From assembly GCF_015775975.1 (NCBI RefSeq), contig NZ_CP064056.1, positions 1,240,001-1,304,000 on the forward strand: a DNA stretch of 64,000 nt, written 5' to 3'. How positions within the stretch are numbered: position 1 is the stretch's first letter; each line of letters opens with the position of its first letter. The notes under the pieces are model-generated. The model made no database searches, had not been told where the DNA came from, and worked only from the letters and a program-made list of their open reading frames with translations. Positions 1 to 13,125 of the stretch are shown here, one piece after another. The position numbers were made by a program, and so were the translations under genes. Source of the DNA: Staphylococcus lloydii. GTDB taxonomy: Bacteria > Bacillota > Bacilli > Staphylococcales > Staphylococcaceae.

Positions 1-216
1 AAAGTGCAAGTAACTGAAGAGAAAGCAGAAAATCTATTAACACACGATAATGTTAATGACACAAATGATGGCGTAGTTAAAGAAGCAATTTTAGCACTTG
101 AAGCGTTAGGTTATTCCAAACGTGAACTTAATAAAGTTGAAAAATCATTAAGTAAAGAAACTTGTGAATCAGTCGATGAAGCAGTAAAAAGAGGTTTGCA
201 ATTGTTAGTTTCTTAA
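1..216 (+). CDS. ruvA: Holliday junction branch migration protein RuvA, C-terminal part
   Basis: Open from the first base of the window to the TAA at 214-216, so only the last 71 residues are present. They hold the end of the acidic linker and the small three-helix domain III ([15 protein letters not shown] and the following helix), which in RuvA contacts the RuvB motor. RuvA binds the four-way junction as a tetramer and loads RuvB. The ruvB start lies 19 bases downstream, as expected for a ruvAB operon. The 5' part lies outside the window. Confidence 0.93.
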   Translation, partial: KVQVTEEKAENLLTHDNVNDTNDGVVKEAILALEALGYSKRELNKVEKSLSKETCESVDEAVKRGLQLLVS

Positions 217-235
217 TAAATTGGGGTGAACAAAA

Positions 236-1234
236 GTGGATGACAGAATGGTTGATCAATCATTACATGAAGATGAAACATCATTTGAATTATCGTTACG
301 ACCAAAAAGAATACGTCAATATATTGGCCAATCTTCAATTAAAAATAATTTAGAAGTATTTATTAAAGCTGCTAAGTTAAGAGAAGAACCTTTAGATCAT
401 GTATTACTTTTCGGCCCCCCAGGTTTAGGAAAAACAACTTTGTCTAATATTATTGCCAATGAAATGGAAGTTAATATTAGAACAATTTCTGGCCCGTCTA
501 TCGATAGACCAGGAGATCTAGCAGCAATATTATCTGGGTTACAACCGGGTGATGTATTATTTATTGATGAAATTCACAGACTAAGTAGTGTAGTTGAAGA
601 AGTTTTATATTCAGCAATGGAAGATTTCTTTTTAGATATAGTAATTGGTAAAGGCGATGAAGCTAGAAGTATTAGAATTGATTTGCCACCTTTCACTTTA
701 GTAGGCGCGACTACGAGAGCAGGTAGTTTAACTGCGCCATTAAGAGATCGCTTTGGTGTGCAATTACGTTTGGAATATTATAAAGATACAGAACTTAAAG
801 AAATTATAGTTAGAACGGCTGAAGTTTTAGGTACTTCTATAGATGAAGATAGTGCGATAGAGTTAGCTAAAAGAAGTCGTGGTACACCGCGTGTTGCGAA
901 TAGATTGTTAAAACGTGTTCGTGATTTTCAACAAGTTAATGAAGATGAGCATATATATATTGAAACTACGAAACAAGCATTGAAACTTTTACAAGTTGAT
1001 GAAGAAGGTTTAGATTATATTGACCATAAAATGATGCAATGTATTTTAGATCAATATAATGGTGGCCCGGTTGGGTTAGACACTATTGCAGTTTCTATTG
1101 GCGAAGAACGCGTGACGATAGAAGATGTATATGAACCTTTCCTTATTCAAAAAGGCTTTATCGAGCGTACTCCTAGAGGACGTAAAGCAACACCTTATGC
1201 TCACGAACACTTTAGAAATAAAGGAAAGAGGTAG
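236..1234 (+). CDS. ruvB: Holliday junction branch migration ATPase RuvB
   Basis: A 332-residue AAA+ motor that drives branch migration of Holliday junctions together with RuvA. Visible are Walker [10 protein letters not shown] (60-68), Walker [10 protein letters not shown] around 108-116, the sensor region GATTRAG, the arginine-finger segment LRDRFG and a C-terminal winged-helix domain ending in [13 protein letters not shown]. Length matches the family. The start is GTG, with GGGGTG at 223-228 as ribosome binding site. It lies between ruvA and queA, the usual staphylococcal and Bacillus order. Confidence 0.98.
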   Translation: MDDRMVDQSLHEDETSFELSLRPKRIRQYIGQSSIKNNLEVFIKAAKLREEPLDHVLLFGPPGLGKTTLSNIIANEMEVNIRTISGPSIDRPGDLAAILSGLQPGDVLFIDEIHRLSSVVEEVLYSAMEDFFLDIVIGKGDEARSIRIDLPPFTLVGATTRAGSLTAPLRDRFGVQLRLEYYKDTELKEIIVRTAEVLGTSIDEDSAIELAKRSRGTPRVANRLLKRVRDFQQVNEDEHIYIETTKQALKLLQVDEEGLDYIDHKMMQCILDQYNGGPVGLDTIAVSIGEERVTIEDVYEPFLIQKGFIERTPRGRKATPYAHEHFRNKGKR

Positions 1235-1239
1235 TAACA

Positions 1240-3427
<2,188 letters not shown>

Positions 3428-3442
3428 AGGAGAAATAAACTA

Positions 3443-3703
3443 ATGCAATTAACATCTTTAATTTTACCAATTTTATTATTAGCATTAATGTGGTTCTTTT
3501 TAATTAGACCACAACAAAAGAAAGCGAAAGAGCATCGTGAAATGGTGCAACAAATCCGTTCAGGTCAACGTGTTACAACTATCGGAGGTATTAAAGGTAC
3601 TGTAAGAAGTGTAGACGAAACAACGGTAGTACTTACTTTAAATGGTAATGGCACAGAAATTACACTTGAAAAACCTGCAATCAAACAGGTAGACCCATCA
3701 TAA
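3443..3703 (+). CDS. yajC: Sec translocase accessory protein YajC
   Basis: An 86-residue membrane protein with one N-terminal transmembrane helix (residues 3-21), the IRPQQKKAKEH motif at the membrane exit and a small cytoplasmic domain (GQRVTTIGGIKGTV). YajC associates with SecDF and the SecYEG channel. AAAGGAG lies at the usual distance before ATG 3443. It is followed by a terminator, so secDF, its functional partner, is probably transcribed separately. Confidence 0.96.
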   Translation: MQLTSLILPILLLALMWFFLIRPQQKKAKEHREMVQQIRSGQRVTTIGGIKGTVRSVDETTVVLTLNGNGTEITLEKPAIKQVDPS

Positions 3704-3711
3704 TAAAACGC

Positions 3712-3747
3712 AAATTGGCAGGGATTATATATTCCTGCCAATTTTTT
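3712..3747 (+). terminator. Intrinsic terminator after yajC
   Basis: An 11-bp inverted repeat (3712-3722 with 3734-3744, core TTGGCAGG and CCTGCCAA) runs straight into a T-run. It ends the queA-tgt-yajC transcript ahead of secDF. Confidence 0.85.
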
Positions 3748-3795
3748 ATATTTAAATAAACAACGAGAAATTAATTGAACGTAATAAATGTTAGT

Positions 3796-3823
3796 TTGTG
3801 TATGAGTTGTAATATGTTAAGAT
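3796..3823 (+). promoter_or_regulatory. Candidate promoter for secDF
   Basis: TTGTGT (3796-3801), a 16-base spacer and TAAGAT (3818-3823) preceded by TGT, giving an extended -10. It lies between the yajC terminator and secDF, where a promoter is expected. The match to consensus is only moderate. Confidence 0.4.
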
Positions 3824-3925
3824 ATATAGGTCGCTTAAACAAGTTATAGTAGTTTACGTAATGACTTGCACAAATATTAATATTTAAAGTATCCTTAAAT
3901 CATAAGTTTACAATGAGGTGTTCAT

Positions 3926-6202
3926 GTGAAAAAAAGTAGTAGAATAGTTGCGTTTATATTACTTGTGGTTCTGTTATTCGCGGGAATGGGACTTACATAT
4001 AAGAGCGTAGTTAAAAATGTTAACTTAGGTTTAGACTTGCAAGGTGGATTTGAAGTCCTTTATCAAGTTAACCCATTACAACATGGTGATAAGGTTGGTA
4101 AAGATGCGGTAAAAGCTACTTCTAAAACATTAGAGAATCGTGTCAATAAACTTGGGGTTTCTGAACCTAAGATACAAGTAGAAGACAATAACCGTATTCG
4201 TGTACAACTTGCCGGTGTTAAAAACCAATCTCAAGCGAGGAAAATGTTATCCTCTCAAGCTAATTTAACGATTCGTGATGCAAACGACAAAGTTAAATTA
4301 ACTGGTAAGGACCTTAAACAAGGTACAGCTAAACAAGAATTCAAACAAAATACGAACCAACCCGCAGTTACTTTTAAACTTAAAGATAGTGACAAATTCA
4401 AAAAAGTAACAGAAGAAATTTCTAAGAAAAAAGAAAATGTTATGGTCGTGTGGTTAGATTACGAAAAAGGTGATTCATACCACAAAGAAAAAAATAAGAA
4501 AGACCCTAAATATGTTTCTGCGGCTAATGTGGATAAACCGATTAATTCAGACAGCGTAGAAATTTCAGGTGGCTTTAACGGTGAAAAAGGCGTTCAAAAA
4601 GCAAAACAAATTGCAGACTTATTAAACGCTGGTTCACTACCGGTCGATCTTAAAGAAATATATTCAAATTCTGTAGGGGCTCAATTCGGCCAAGATGCAT
4701 TAGATAAAACGATTTTTGCGTCTATGTTAGGTGTAGCAGTTATCTATTTATTTATGCTAGGTTTCTACCGTTTACCTGGACTTGTAGCTGTAATCGCACT
4801 AACAACATACATTTATTTAACACTATTTGCCTTTAACTTAATTTCAGGTGTGTTAACACTACCTGGATTAGCGGCACTCGTGCTAGGTGTAGGTATGGCA
4901 GTCGACGCCAATATCATAATGTATGAACGGATAAAAGACGAATTGAAAGTGGGTCGAACCCTAAAACAAGCTTATAAAAAAGCTAATAAAAGTTCATTCT
5001 TAACCATTGTCGATGCCAACTTAACAACTGTTATTGCAGCGGCTGTACTGTTCTTCTTCGGTGAAAGTTCAGTAAAAGGTTTCGCAACTATGCTATTATT
5101 AGGTATTTTAATGATTTTCGTGACGGCAGTATTCTTATCTAGATTGCTGTTATCATTATTAGTTTCATCAAACTTCTTTAAAAAATCCTTTGGCTTGTTT
5201 GGTGTAAGTAAAAAACAAATTCATGACATTAATGAAGGTGTAGACGTACATGATTTGAAAACACCTTATGAAAAATGGGACTTTATGAAACTAGCTAAAC
5301 CATTATTATCTTTAAGTGTATTAATCATTATTGTCGGTGCAATCATTCTATTTATCTTTAAATTAAATTTAGGTATTGATTTCACAAGTGGTACACGTGT
5401 CGACTTTGACGCTGAAAATAAAGTATCGCAAAATAAAGTAACACAAACACTTGAAGATAAAAACTTCAAACCAGATCAAATATCAATTGGTCAAAATGGT
5501 AAAAATGTAAGTGTTCAATTTAAAAAAGACTTAAACAAAGACCAAGTCGCAAAAATTAAAGACACGGTAAATGATAACTTTGGAAATGATCCAACTGTAA
5601 ATACAGTGTCGCCAGTTATCGGTCAAGAATTAGCTAAAAACGCGATTATGGCACTAATATATGCAGCAATCGGTATTATAATTTATATAAGTTTCCGTTT
5701 TGAATGGCGAATGGGACTTTCGTCTGTGCTTGCTCTACTGCATGATGCATTTATGATTGTAGCCGTGTTTAGTTTATTCAGACTAGAAGTAGATATTACA
5801 TTTATAGCAGCAGTATTAACCATCATTGGTTATTCCATTAACGATACGATTGTGACGTTTGACAGAGTACGTGAAAACTTGCATAAAGTGAAAGTCATTA
5901 CTAAGTCAGAACAAATTGACGATATCGTTAATAGATCAATAAGACAAACGATGACGCGTTCAATCAATACAGTATTAACTGTTGTTGTCGTAGTTATTGC
6001 ACTATTAATCTTTGGTGCATCAAGTATTTTCACATTCTCATTAGCGCTGCTAATTGGTTTAATTACAGGTGTATTCTCTTCTGTATTTATTGCAGTGCCT
6101 TTATGGGGTATTATGAAAAAACGACAACTTAAAAAATCAGATGATCATAAATTAGTCGTTTATAAAGAAAAACGCTCAAACGACGAAAAAATCTTAGTGT
6201 AA
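3926..6202 (+). CDS. secDF: Protein translocase subunit SecDF (fused)
   Basis: A 758-residue fusion of SecD and SecF, the proton-driven membrane subunit that helps pull secreted proteins out of the Sec channel. Each half starts with a transmembrane helix followed by a large external domain and a five-helix bundle. The SecD signature GMAVDANIIMYERIKDEL is near 322-340 and the SecF counterpart GYSINDTIVTFDRVRENL near 635. DLQGGFEVLYQV follows the first helix. Start is GTG 3926 behind GAGGTG (3915-3920). The fused form is normal for Bacilli. Confidence 0.97.
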   Translation: MKKSSRIVAFILLVVLLFAGMGLTYKSVVKNVNLGLDLQGGFEVLYQVNPLQHGDKVGKDAVKATSKTLENRVNKLGVSEPKIQVEDNNRIRVQLAGVKNQSQARKMLSSQANLTIRDANDKVKLTGKDLKQGTAKQEFKQNTNQPAVTFKLKDSDKFKKVTEEISKKKENVMVVWLDYEKGDSYHKEKNKKDPKYVSAANVDKPINSDSVEISGGFNGEKGVQKAKQIADLLNAGSLPVDLKEIYSNSVGAQFGQDALDKTIFASMLGVAVIYLFMLGFYRLPGLVAVIALTTYIYLTLFAFNLISGVLTLPGLAALVLGVGMAVDANIIMYERIKDELKVGRTLKQAYKKANKSSFLTIVDANLTTVIAAAVLFFFGESSVKGFATMLLLGILMIFVTAVFLSRLLLSLLVSSNFFKKSFGLFGVSKKQIHDINEGVDVHDLKTPYEKWDFMKLAKPLLSLSVLIIIVGAIILFIFKLNLGIDFTSGTRVDFDAENKVSQNKVTQTLEDKNFKPDQISIGQNGKNVSVQFKKDLNKDQVAKIKDTVNDNFGNDPTVNTVSPVIGQELAKNAIMALIYAAIGIIIYISFRFEWRMGLSSVLALLHDAFMIVAVFSLFRLEVDITFIAAVLTIIGYSINDTIVTFDRVRENLHKVKVITKSEQIDDIVNRSIRQTMTRSINTVLTVVVVVIALLIFGASSIFTFSLALLIGLITGVFSSVFIAVPLWGIMKKRQLKKSDDHKLVVYKEKRSNDEKILV

Positions 6203-6217
6203 ATAATATGATTTTAT

Positions 6218-6259
6218 TACCACTGCGTTCGTAAAACGCAGTGGTATTTTTATTTTTTT
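6218..6259 (+). terminator. Intrinsic terminator after secDF
   Basis: A 12-bp perfect stem (TACCACTGCGTT at 6218-6229 with 6235-6246), a 5-base loop and a long T-rich tail. It separates secDF from recJ. Confidence 0.9.
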
Positions 6260-6356
6260 ATCTATTTGCGTAATTATTATTGTCATATTAATGGTCAGCG
6301 CTTTTTATTTTATATAATATTTTGTATAATGGCTTGTGGAAATGAGGGAGGCTCGT

Positions 6357-8633
6357 ATGATTAAACCAAAGTATAATTGGGATTTTAATACACCGGAAAA
6401 TGAAATTTCAGCTGAAAATGCTAAGAAATTAAAATTAACTCCTATTGTTAAACAAATTTTAGAGAGTAAAGATATTGTCGACTATGATGAAGTCGAAGCG
6501 TTATTTAATAATAAGGTTATTAATCATGATCCTTGGTTGTTAAGTGATATGAAAAAGGCAGTTGACAGAATTAATTTAGCAATCGATAAAAATGAAAAAA
6601 TTCTTGTTTATGGTGACTATGATGCAGATGGTGTGACGTCAACGACTATTCTAGTATCAACTTTAAGAGAATTAGGGGCGCACGTTGGTTGGTATATACC
6701 TAACCGATTTTCAGAAGGTTATGGCCCAAATGAAATGGCATTTAAGAACGCTTACGATGAAGGCATTTCGCTTATCATTACTGTCGATAATGGTATACAA
6801 GGTCACAAAGAAGTAGAAAGTGTTCAATCATTGGGTGTTGATGTAATTATCACAGATCATCACGAAATAGGAAGAACAATGCCAGATGCCTATGCAATTG
6901 TACATCCGATGCACCCAGAGTTTGACTATCCATTTCAATATTTATGTGGAGCTGGCGTAGCTTATAAATTAGCTCAAGCCTTATTATCTCAACCACCACA
7001 ACAATTTTTAGGATTAGTCGCAATTGGTACTATAGCAGATTTGGTTTCCCTGACTGACGAAAATCGTTCCCTAGTTAAACAAGGGCTTGGTGTATTAAAT
7101 GATCAATGTCCGGTATCTATAAAGGCATTATTAAACCAAGCCAGTTATACAGATGACATTAATGAAGAAACAATTGGGTTTATTATAGGGCCAAGATTGA
7201 ATGCTGTAGGTAGATTGGAAGATGCAGGTTTAGCCGCTGAATTACTGATGACTGATGAACAAGAAGAAGCTGCATTTTTAGCTGAACAAGTCGAGTTCTT
7301 TAACCAAGAACGTAAAGACATTGTAGCTAATATCACTGAAGAAGCCTTAGCAATGGCAGAAGAACAAGTGCAACAACAAGCTAAGTTTTTACTTTTAGCT
7401 AAAGAAGATTGGCATGAAGGTGTGTTAGGTATAGTGGCTTCTAAAATTGTTGAAACATATAGTTTACCTACACTTATATTAAATATAGATGAAGCACAAA
7501 ACCATGCAAAAGGTTCGGCTCGAAGTATTGAACAAGTTTCAATGTTTGAAATCTTAACCGCACATTCTGATTTAATTTCAAAATTTGGTGGACACCATAT
7601 GGCTGCCGGCGTCACGATGCCAATAGAAAATATTGAAAATTTAACACAAGGCTTAAATTTATGGATGGAAGAGTTAGCGAATACAACCTCATTAGAACCT
7701 TCAAAAAAGGTTGATGTAAAAGTAAATGAAGCAGATATTAGTGTTGAAAATATTCAAGATATTCATAAATTAAGACCATTTGGTACTGATTTTGAGAGTC
7801 CATGTTTTGAATTATCAGATGTTATGGTACGTCAGTCTAAAGGTATTGGACAAGATAAAAAACATTTGAAGCTATCATTAGGAGATAGTAATTTACAAGC
7901 TTTGTATTGGCAAAATGGACATTTAAGCAACCAATTAAATACTGAACAACCCATTAATATTATTGGTACCTTACAAATAAATGAATGGAATGGCCATAAA
8001 TCGCCGCAATTTATGATTCAAGACTTAGCTAGTAATAAATTACAGATATTAGATTATCGTAGTAAAAATAAGTTAGCAGAAATTGATGATAATGATAATG
8101 CTACAGCCTTTCTCATACATCCTCATAATGAAAAATTAGGTGATAATTATTATTTCTATGGGGAGACAATACAACATCATTATGAAAAATATGTCTTTAG
8201 AGATTTACCATCAACAATAGAGGATCTCAATCAAAGCTTAACAAGTATAAAAGCTTCACAGATTTATTTAATGTTAAATCATCAGCAGTCTATATATTTT
8301 GAAGGTATGCCTAAAATGGAAAGCTTTAAGCAATGTTTTAAGGCATTAGCTACAAAAGGTGAAACAAATTTAGCGCAAGATGGTATGTATCTATGTGATT
8401 ACTTAAATATAAAACCCAATATGCTAAAGTTTATTTTAAAGGTATTTTTAGATTTAAACTTTATCAATGATGAAAATGGTGTAATAACTGTTAATAATCA
8501 AACGCAAAAACAGCCTATCGATACGAGTAAATTTTATCAAGCACGTTTAAATAGAATAGAAGTAGAAAAAGTTTTATTGTATCAAGATATAAAGCAATTA
8601 AAGCAATGGTTAACAACTAAATTGATTGGTTAA
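6357..8633 (+). CDS. recJ: Single-stranded-DNA-specific exonuclease RecJ
   Basis: A 758-residue 5'-3' single-strand exonuclease of the DHH family used in recombination and mismatch or base-excision repair. Motif I YGDYDADG is at 85-92, the DHH motif is in IITDHHEIG, and the DHHA1 domain has KFGGHHMAAG. The Firmicute-type C-terminal extension is present. An in-frame GTG at 6336 would add 7 residues, but ATG 6357 has the AGGGAGG site (6344-6350) at good spacing and matches family length. apt follows after 17 bases. Confidence 0.96.
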   Translation: MIKPKYNWDFNTPENEISAENAKKLKLTPIVKQILESKDIVDYDEVEALFNNKVINHDPWLLSDMKKAVDRINLAIDKNEKILVYGDYDADGVTSTTILVSTLRELGAHVGWYIPNRFSEGYGPNEMAFKNAYDEGISLIITVDNGIQGHKEVESVQSLGVDVIITDHHEIGRTMPDAYAIVHPMHPEFDYPFQYLCGAGVAYKLAQALLSQPPQQFLGLVAIGTIADLVSLTDENRSLVKQGLGVLNDQCPVSIKALLNQASYTDDINEETIGFIIGPRLNAVGRLEDAGLAAELLMTDEQEEAAFLAEQVEFFNQERKDIVANITEEALAMAEEQVQQQAKFLLLAKEDWHEGVLGIVASKIVETYSLPTLILNIDEAQNHAKGSARSIEQVSMFEILTAHSDLISKFGGHHMAAGVTMPIENIENLTQGLNLWMEELANTTSLEPSKKVDVKVNEADISVENIQDIHKLRPFGTDFESPCFELSDVMVRQSKGIGQDKKHLKLSLGDSNLQALYWQNGHLSNQLNTEQPINIIGTLQINEWNGHKSPQFMIQDLASNKLQILDYRSKNKLAEIDDNDNATAFLIHPHNEKLGDNYYFYGETIQHHYEKYVFRDLPSTIEDLNQSLTSIKASQIYLMLNHQQSIYFEGMPKMESFKQCFKALATKGETNLAQDGMYLCDYLNIKPNMLKFILKVFLDLNFINDENGVITVNNQTQKQPIDTSKFYQARLNRIEVEKVLLYQDIKQLKQWLTTKLIG

Positions 8634-8650
8634 ATTAGGAGGAGTTTATA

Positions 8651-9169
8651 ATGGATTTAAAGAAATATGTATCAGAGGTACAAAATTGGCCGAAAGAAGG
8701 CGTCAATTTTAAAGATATCACTACAATCATGGACAATGGTGAAGCCTATGGTTATGCCACAGATCAAATTGTTGAGTATGCAAAAGAAAAAGATGTTGAT
8801 GTAGTAGTTGGACCTGAAGCGAGAGGCTTTATTATAGGTTGTCCCGTTGCTTATTCTATGGGGATTGGTTTCGCGCCAGTACGTAAGGAAGGTAAGTTAC
8901 CTCGCGAAGTTATCAAGTATGAATATGATTTAGAATATGGTACGAATGTTTTGACGATGCATAAGGATGCGATTATACCTGGGCAACGTGTGTTAATTAC
9001 AGATGATTTATTAGCAACAGGTGGCACGATAGAAGCGGCTATCAAATTAGTCGAAAAGCTTGGTGGTATCGTGGTAGGTATTGCATTTATTATTGAATTA
9101 AAATATTTAAATGGGATTGAAAAAATTAAAGACTATGATGTAATGAGTTTAATTGCTTACGATGAATAA
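8651..9169 (+). CDS. apt: Adenine phosphoribosyltransferase
   Basis: A 172-residue purine salvage enzyme converting adenine and PRPP to AMP. The PRPP-binding loop [17 protein letters not shown] and the [10 protein letters not shown] segment are plain. AGGAGG precedes ATG 8651. The recJ-apt-relA order is conserved in Bacilli, but a hairpin and T-run follow apt here, so relA seems to have its own promoter. Confidence 0.97.
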   Translation: MDLKKYVSEVQNWPKEGVNFKDITTIMDNGEAYGYATDQIVEYAKEKDVDVVVGPEARGFIIGCPVAYSMGIGFAPVRKEGKLPREVIKYEYDLEYGTNVLTMHKDAIIPGQRVLITDDLLATGGTIEAAIKLVEKLGGIVVGIAFIIELKYLNGIEKIKDYDVMSLIAYDE

Positions 9170-9200
9170 ATTGAATGTTTAATACACTTTTTGTGATGGA

Positions 9201-9250
9201 AATAATAATATTACTAGACATTATGTCAGTAGTGTTATTATTTCTTTTTA
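9201..9250 (+). terminator. Intrinsic terminator after apt
   Basis: An AT-rich imperfect inverted repeat (9201-9219 with about 9225-9242, several G-T pairs) is followed by TTTCTTTTT. It closes the recJ-apt unit. Confidence 0.7.
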
Positions 9251-9527
9251 TTAACGATGGATTTCAAATGTAATTATGCGGAATAACAGTATTTGACATA
9301 GCAAAATAATTGTCTTTTCATGACATATCAATTATGCTAGATTAAATTTATTATAATTAGATTGTATTAGAACGTCATAACGCGTTTATTTATTTGCAAA
9401 CATGTAGTATCATATAACTATTATTTGAAATTTTATACATACATAAATTACATTGAAAATTTGTATACATATAATCAAAAATCATGAACATTTATAGGTA
9501 ATTAAAATTAGGTGTGGGGTGTCTTGA
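9251..9527 (+). other. relA upstream region with a dyad
   Basis: Non-coding and very AT-rich. A 41-base dyad spans 9299-9339 (TAGCA and TAATTG against CAATTA and TGCTA, with a 3-base bulge). A TATAAT at 9352-9357 lacks a convincing -35 box, and TTGTCT (9310-9315) with TATGCT (9333-9338), 17 bases apart, is an alternative promoter inside the dyad. The relA binding site GGTGTGGGGTG is at about 9511-9521. Nothing else was recognised. Confidence 0.4.
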
Positions 9528-11717
9528 GTGAATAATGAATATCCATACAGTGCTGACGAAGTACTATATAAAGCAAAATCATATTTATCAAAAGATCAAT
9601 ATGAATATGTATTAAAAAGTTATCATATTGCTTACGAAGCACATGAGGGACAATTCCGTCAAAATGGCTTGCCGTATATTATGCATCCTATACAAGTAGC
9701 TGGTATATTAACTGAAATGCACTTAGATGGTCCAACCATTGTTGCTGGTTTTCTTCATGATGTTATTGAAGATACTCCATATACATTTGATGACGTTAAA
9801 TCAATGTTCAATGAAGAAGTGGCAATCATTGTCGATGGTGTAACCAAACTTAAAAAAGTTAAGTATCGTTCTAAAGAAGAACAACAAGCAGAAAACCATA
9901 GAAAGCTGTTTATAGCTATTGCAAAAGACGTTCGAGTTATATTAGTAAAACTTGCGGATAGATTACATAATATGCGTACGCTAAAGGCGATGCGTAGAGA
10001 TAAACAAATCAGGACTTCTAAAGAAACACTAGAAATCTATGCGCCGTTAGCCCATCGTTTAGGTATCAATACGATTAAATGGGAATTGGAAGATACTGCG
10101 CTTAGATATATAGATAGTGTCCAATATTTCAGAATTGTTAATTTAATGAAGAAAAAGCGTAGTGATAGGGAAGATTATATCCATAAAGCGATTAATAAAA
10201 TTAGTACGGAAATGGATAATATGTCTATCGTCGGAGAAATTAATGGGCGCCCTAAGCATATTTATAGTATTTATCGCAAAATGGTAAAACAAAAGAAACA
10301 ATTTGATCAAATCTTTGATTTACTTGCAGTACGTGTCATTGTTAACTCGATTAATGATTGTTATGCGATATTAGGATTAGTACACACATTGTGGAAACCA
10401 ATGCCTGGTAGATTTAAAGATTATATTGCTATGCCGAAACAAAATATGTATCAATCTTTACACACGACCGTGGTAGGACCCAATGGAGACCCGTTAGAAA
10501 TACAAATTAGAACATATGAGATGCATGAAATTGCAGAACACGGGGTTGCTGCGCATTGGGCATATAAAGAAGGTAAACAAGTTAAAAATAAAACTGATGA
10601 TTATTATAATAAACTCAATTGGTTAAAAGAATTAGCTGAAACTGATAATACGACGTCTGATGCCGAAGAGTTTATGGAATCATTAAAATTTGATTTACAA
10701 AGTGATAAAGTTTATGCGTTCACTCCTGAAAGTGATGTTATAGAATTACCTTATGGTGCCAATCCTATAGACTTTGCTTATGCTATTCATAGTGAAGTTG
10801 GTAATAAAATGATAGGTGCAAAGGTTAATGGCAAAATAGAACCTATCGATTATGTATTACAAACAGGTGATATCGTAGAAGTTCGTACAAGTAAACATTC
10901 ATATGGCCCAAGTCGTGACTGGTTAAAAATTGTTAAATCATCTAGTGCGAAAAGTAAAATTCGTAGTTTCTTCAAAAAGCAAGATCGTTCTTCTAACATT
11001 GAAAAAGGTAAATTTATGGTCGAAGCGGAAATCAAAGACCAAGGCTATAGAGTTGATGATGTACTTACTGACGAAAATATAGCTATTGTAAACGATAAAT
11101 ATAACTTTTCAAATGACGATGATTTGTTTGCCGCAGTTGGATTTGGTGGCGTTACAGCGTTACAAATCGTTAATAAATTAACTGAAAAGCAACGCGTTTT
11201 AAATAAACAGAAGGCGCTCAATCAGGCACAAGAAGTTACAAAATCAGTACCTATTAAAGAAGATATTATCACTGATAGTGGTATTTACGTTGAAGGTATT
11301 GAAAATGTATTAATTAAATTATCAAAATGTTGTAATCCAATCCCGGGCGATGATATCGTTGGATATATCACTAAAGGTCATGGTATAAAAGTACATAGAA
11401 CAGATTGTCCAAATATTAAAAATGAAACTGATAGACTAATTGATGTTGATTGGGTAAAATCAAAAGATGCTACTCAAAAATATCAAGTAGACTTAGAAGT
11501 TAATGCTTATGATAGAAATGGATTATTAAACGAAGTATTACAAGCAGTTAATTCTACGAGTAGCAATTTAGTTAAAGTTTCAGGACGTTCTGATATTGAT
11601 AAAAATGCCGTGATTAATATTAGTGTTATGGTAAAAAATGTCAATGAAGTATATAAAGTTGTAGATAGAATCAAACAACTGGGTGACGTATATACTGTAA
11701 CCAGAGTTTGGAATTAG
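9528..11717 (+). CDS. relA: Bifunctional (p)ppGpp synthetase/hydrolase RelA/SpoT homolog
   Basis: A 729-residue long RSH enzyme that makes and degrades (p)ppGpp in response to uncharged tRNA on the ribosome. Domains in order: HD hydrolase with FLHDVIED near 76, synthetase with [11 protein letters not shown] near 293 (the RxKD form typical of bifunctional enzymes), TGS domain ([16 protein letters not shown]), a zinc-finger-like part with [12 protein letters not shown] near 600 and a C-terminal ACT domain. Start GTG 9528 directly follows an in-frame stop codon, so it is the first possible start. The hydrolase motif is intact. Confidence 0.97.
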   Translation: MNNEYPYSADEVLYKAKSYLSKDQYEYVLKSYHIAYEAHEGQFRQNGLPYIMHPIQVAGILTEMHLDGPTIVAGFLHDVIEDTPYTFDDVKSMFNEEVAIIVDGVTKLKKVKYRSKEEQQAENHRKLFIAIAKDVRVILVKLADRLHNMRTLKAMRRDKQIRTSKETLEIYAPLAHRLGINTIKWELEDTALRYIDSVQYFRIVNLMKKKRSDREDYIHKAINKISTEMDNMSIVGEINGRPKHIYSIYRKMVKQKKQFDQIFDLLAVRVIVNSINDCYAILGLVHTLWKPMPGRFKDYIAMPKQNMYQSLHTTVVGPNGDPLEIQIRTYEMHEIAEHGVAAHWAYKEGKQVKNKTDDYYNKLNWLKELAETDNTTSDAEEFMESLKFDLQSDKVYAFTPESDVIELPYGANPIDFAYAIHSEVGNKMIGAKVNGKIEPIDYVLQTGDIVEVRTSKHSYGPSRDWLKIVKSSSAKSKIRSFFKKQDRSSNIEKGKFMVEAEIKDQGYRVDDVLTDENIAIVNDKYNFSNDDDLFAAVGFGGVTALQIVNKLTEKQRVLNKQKALNQAQEVTKSVPIKEDIITDSGIYVEGIENVLIKLSKCCNPIPGDDIVGYITKGHGIKVHRTDCPNIKNETDRLIDVDWVKSKDATQKYQVDLEVNAYDRNGLLNEVLQAVNSTSSNLVKVSGRSDIDKNAVINISVMVKNVNEVYKVVDRIKQLGDVYTVTRVWN

Positions 11718-11731
11718 AGGTGCCACTAAAT

Positions 11732-12184
11732 ATGAAAATAGTTTTACAAAGGGTAAAAGAAGCAACGGTAACCAACGATTCAATTAAGCATTCAATTGGG
11801 CAAGGTTACTGCTTGCTAGTTGGATTAGGTCGAGATTCAACAGAAGCAGATATCGACGTACTAGCTAAAAAGATTGTGAATGCACGTCTTTTTGGTGATG
11901 ATGATGGTAAATTAAATTTAAGTTTATTAGACATAGGTGGACAAATATTATCGATTTCGCAATTTACGTTATATGGAGATGTGCGTAAAGGTAATCGACC
12001 AGGATTTAGTAAATCTATGTCACCTGAACAAGCCGCTCAATATTTCGACAAATTCAATGATGTTTTACGCAGTTATGGCGTAGAAGTATTAACTGGTGAA
12101 TTTGGTACTGATATGTTGGTCGATATTGCAAATGATGGACCTGTCACTATAATTTATGAGAGTCAGGATGGCAAAGTTATATGA
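11732..12184 (+). CDS. dtd: D-aminoacyl-tRNA deacylase
   Basis: A 150-residue proofreading enzyme that removes D-amino acids and glycine from mischarged t[13 protein letters not shown] holds the SQxT motif and NDGPVTI the Gly-cisPro motif that excludes L-aminoacyl substrates. The start is ATG 11732 with GAGGTG at 11716-11721; an upstream in-frame TTG inside relA is not needed. It is 14 bases from relA, and the last four bases overlap lytH. Confidence 0.96.
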   Translation: MKIVLQRVKEATVTNDSIKHSIGQGYCLLVGLGRDSTEADIDVLAKKIVNARLFGDDDGKLNLSLLDIGGQILSISQFTLYGDVRKGNRPGFSKSMSPEQAAQYFDKFNDVLRSYGVEVLTGEFGTDMLVDIANDGPVTIIYESQDGKVI

Positions 12185-13056
12185 AGAGACTCAATACTTG
12201 GTTAACTAAACATCATTTAAAAAATATTCCCACATTTATTGTCGCAGTAGCTTTTATAATCTTTGTTGTGATGTTAATTGCTTTCTTAAATCACAATGAT
12301 GAAAATAGTAGTACAGTTTATATGACTGAAGATGCAAAATTACTTACAGGTCCCAATGCTACTTATCCACAAATTAAAGCGCTGTATAGAGGACAAAATT
12401 TCCATAAAGTTAAAAAAGTCGGTAAATGGATTGAAGTCGAATCTAGAAACGGCAAAGAAAAAGGTTGGGTTGCTGGTTGGCATACGAATTTAAACATAAA
12501 GCCAGATAAAACAGCAGACGCTAAACCTTTAAAAGATAAAACAATTGTACTTGACCCTGGTCACGGTGGAAGTGATCAGGGAGCTTCAAGTAGAACACAT
12601 AAAAAAAGTTTAGAAAAAGTATACACTTTAAAGACCGCAAAAGAACTCAAAGTTTTATTAGAAAAAGAGGGTGCTAAGGTCAAAATGACGAGAACTAATG
12701 ATAAATATGTATCGTTAGATGATCGTAATTTAAAAGGTGATGCTTTTATTAGTATACATAATGATTCATTAAAATCCTCCAAAGCAAATGGAGGCACAGT
12801 CTATTGGTTTAAAGATAGTCAAAAAGCATTAGCAGAAACATTAAATAGTAGTATTCAAAAGAAGGCACTGTTGTCGAATAGAGGCGCGAGACAGGAAAAT
12901 TATCAAGTATTGAGACAAACAAATGTACCAGCTGTATTGTTAGAATTAGGCTATATAAGCAATCCAACAGACGAAACAATGTTGACCGATAAATTACATC
13001 GACATATTGTAGAACATGCAATAATAGATGGTTTACGTGCATATTTTTCTAAATAA
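12181..13056 (+). CDS. lytH: Membrane-anchored N-acetylmuramoyl-L-alanine amidase LytH
   Basis: A 291-residue protein with one N-terminal transmembrane helix (about 18-36), an SH3b domain (about 45-105, ending [11 protein letters not shown]) and a C-terminal amidase_3 domain. Zinc ligands are visible in LDPGHGGSD, the glutamate after KKSLEK and SIHND, and [10 protein letters not shown] carries the catalytic glutamate. In S. aureus LytH trims stem peptides from membrane-proximal glycan and needs a polytopic partner, ActH, not encoded here. It overlaps dtd by ATGA, which suggests translational coupling. Confidence 0.92.
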   Translation: MKRLNTWLTKHHLKNIPTFIVAVAFIIFVVMLIAFLNHNDENSSTVYMTEDAKLLTGPNATYPQIKALYRGQNFHKVKKVGKWIEVESRNGKEKGWVAGWHTNLNIKPDKTADAKPLKDKTIVLDPGHGGSDQGASSRTHKKSLEKVYTLKTAKELKVLLEKEGAKVKMTRTNDKYVSLDDRNLKGDAFISIHNDSLKSSKANGGTVYWFKDSQKALAETLNSSIQKKALLSNRGARQENYQVLRQTNVPAVLLELGYISNPTDETMLTDKLHRHIVEHAIIDGLRAYFSK

Positions 13057-13125
13057 AAAGGTTGCAAAATAATTATAAAGTGGTTATGATTATTAGTGAA
13101 TTTTATAAATTAACCGTTACGATTC

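Noticed and set aside
7145-7615. 156-codon frame on the reverse strand, Ser/Cys-rich
   Set aside because: It is antisense to the well-conserved recJ reading frame; the composition is that expected from reading the opposite strand, and no ribosome binding site is evident.
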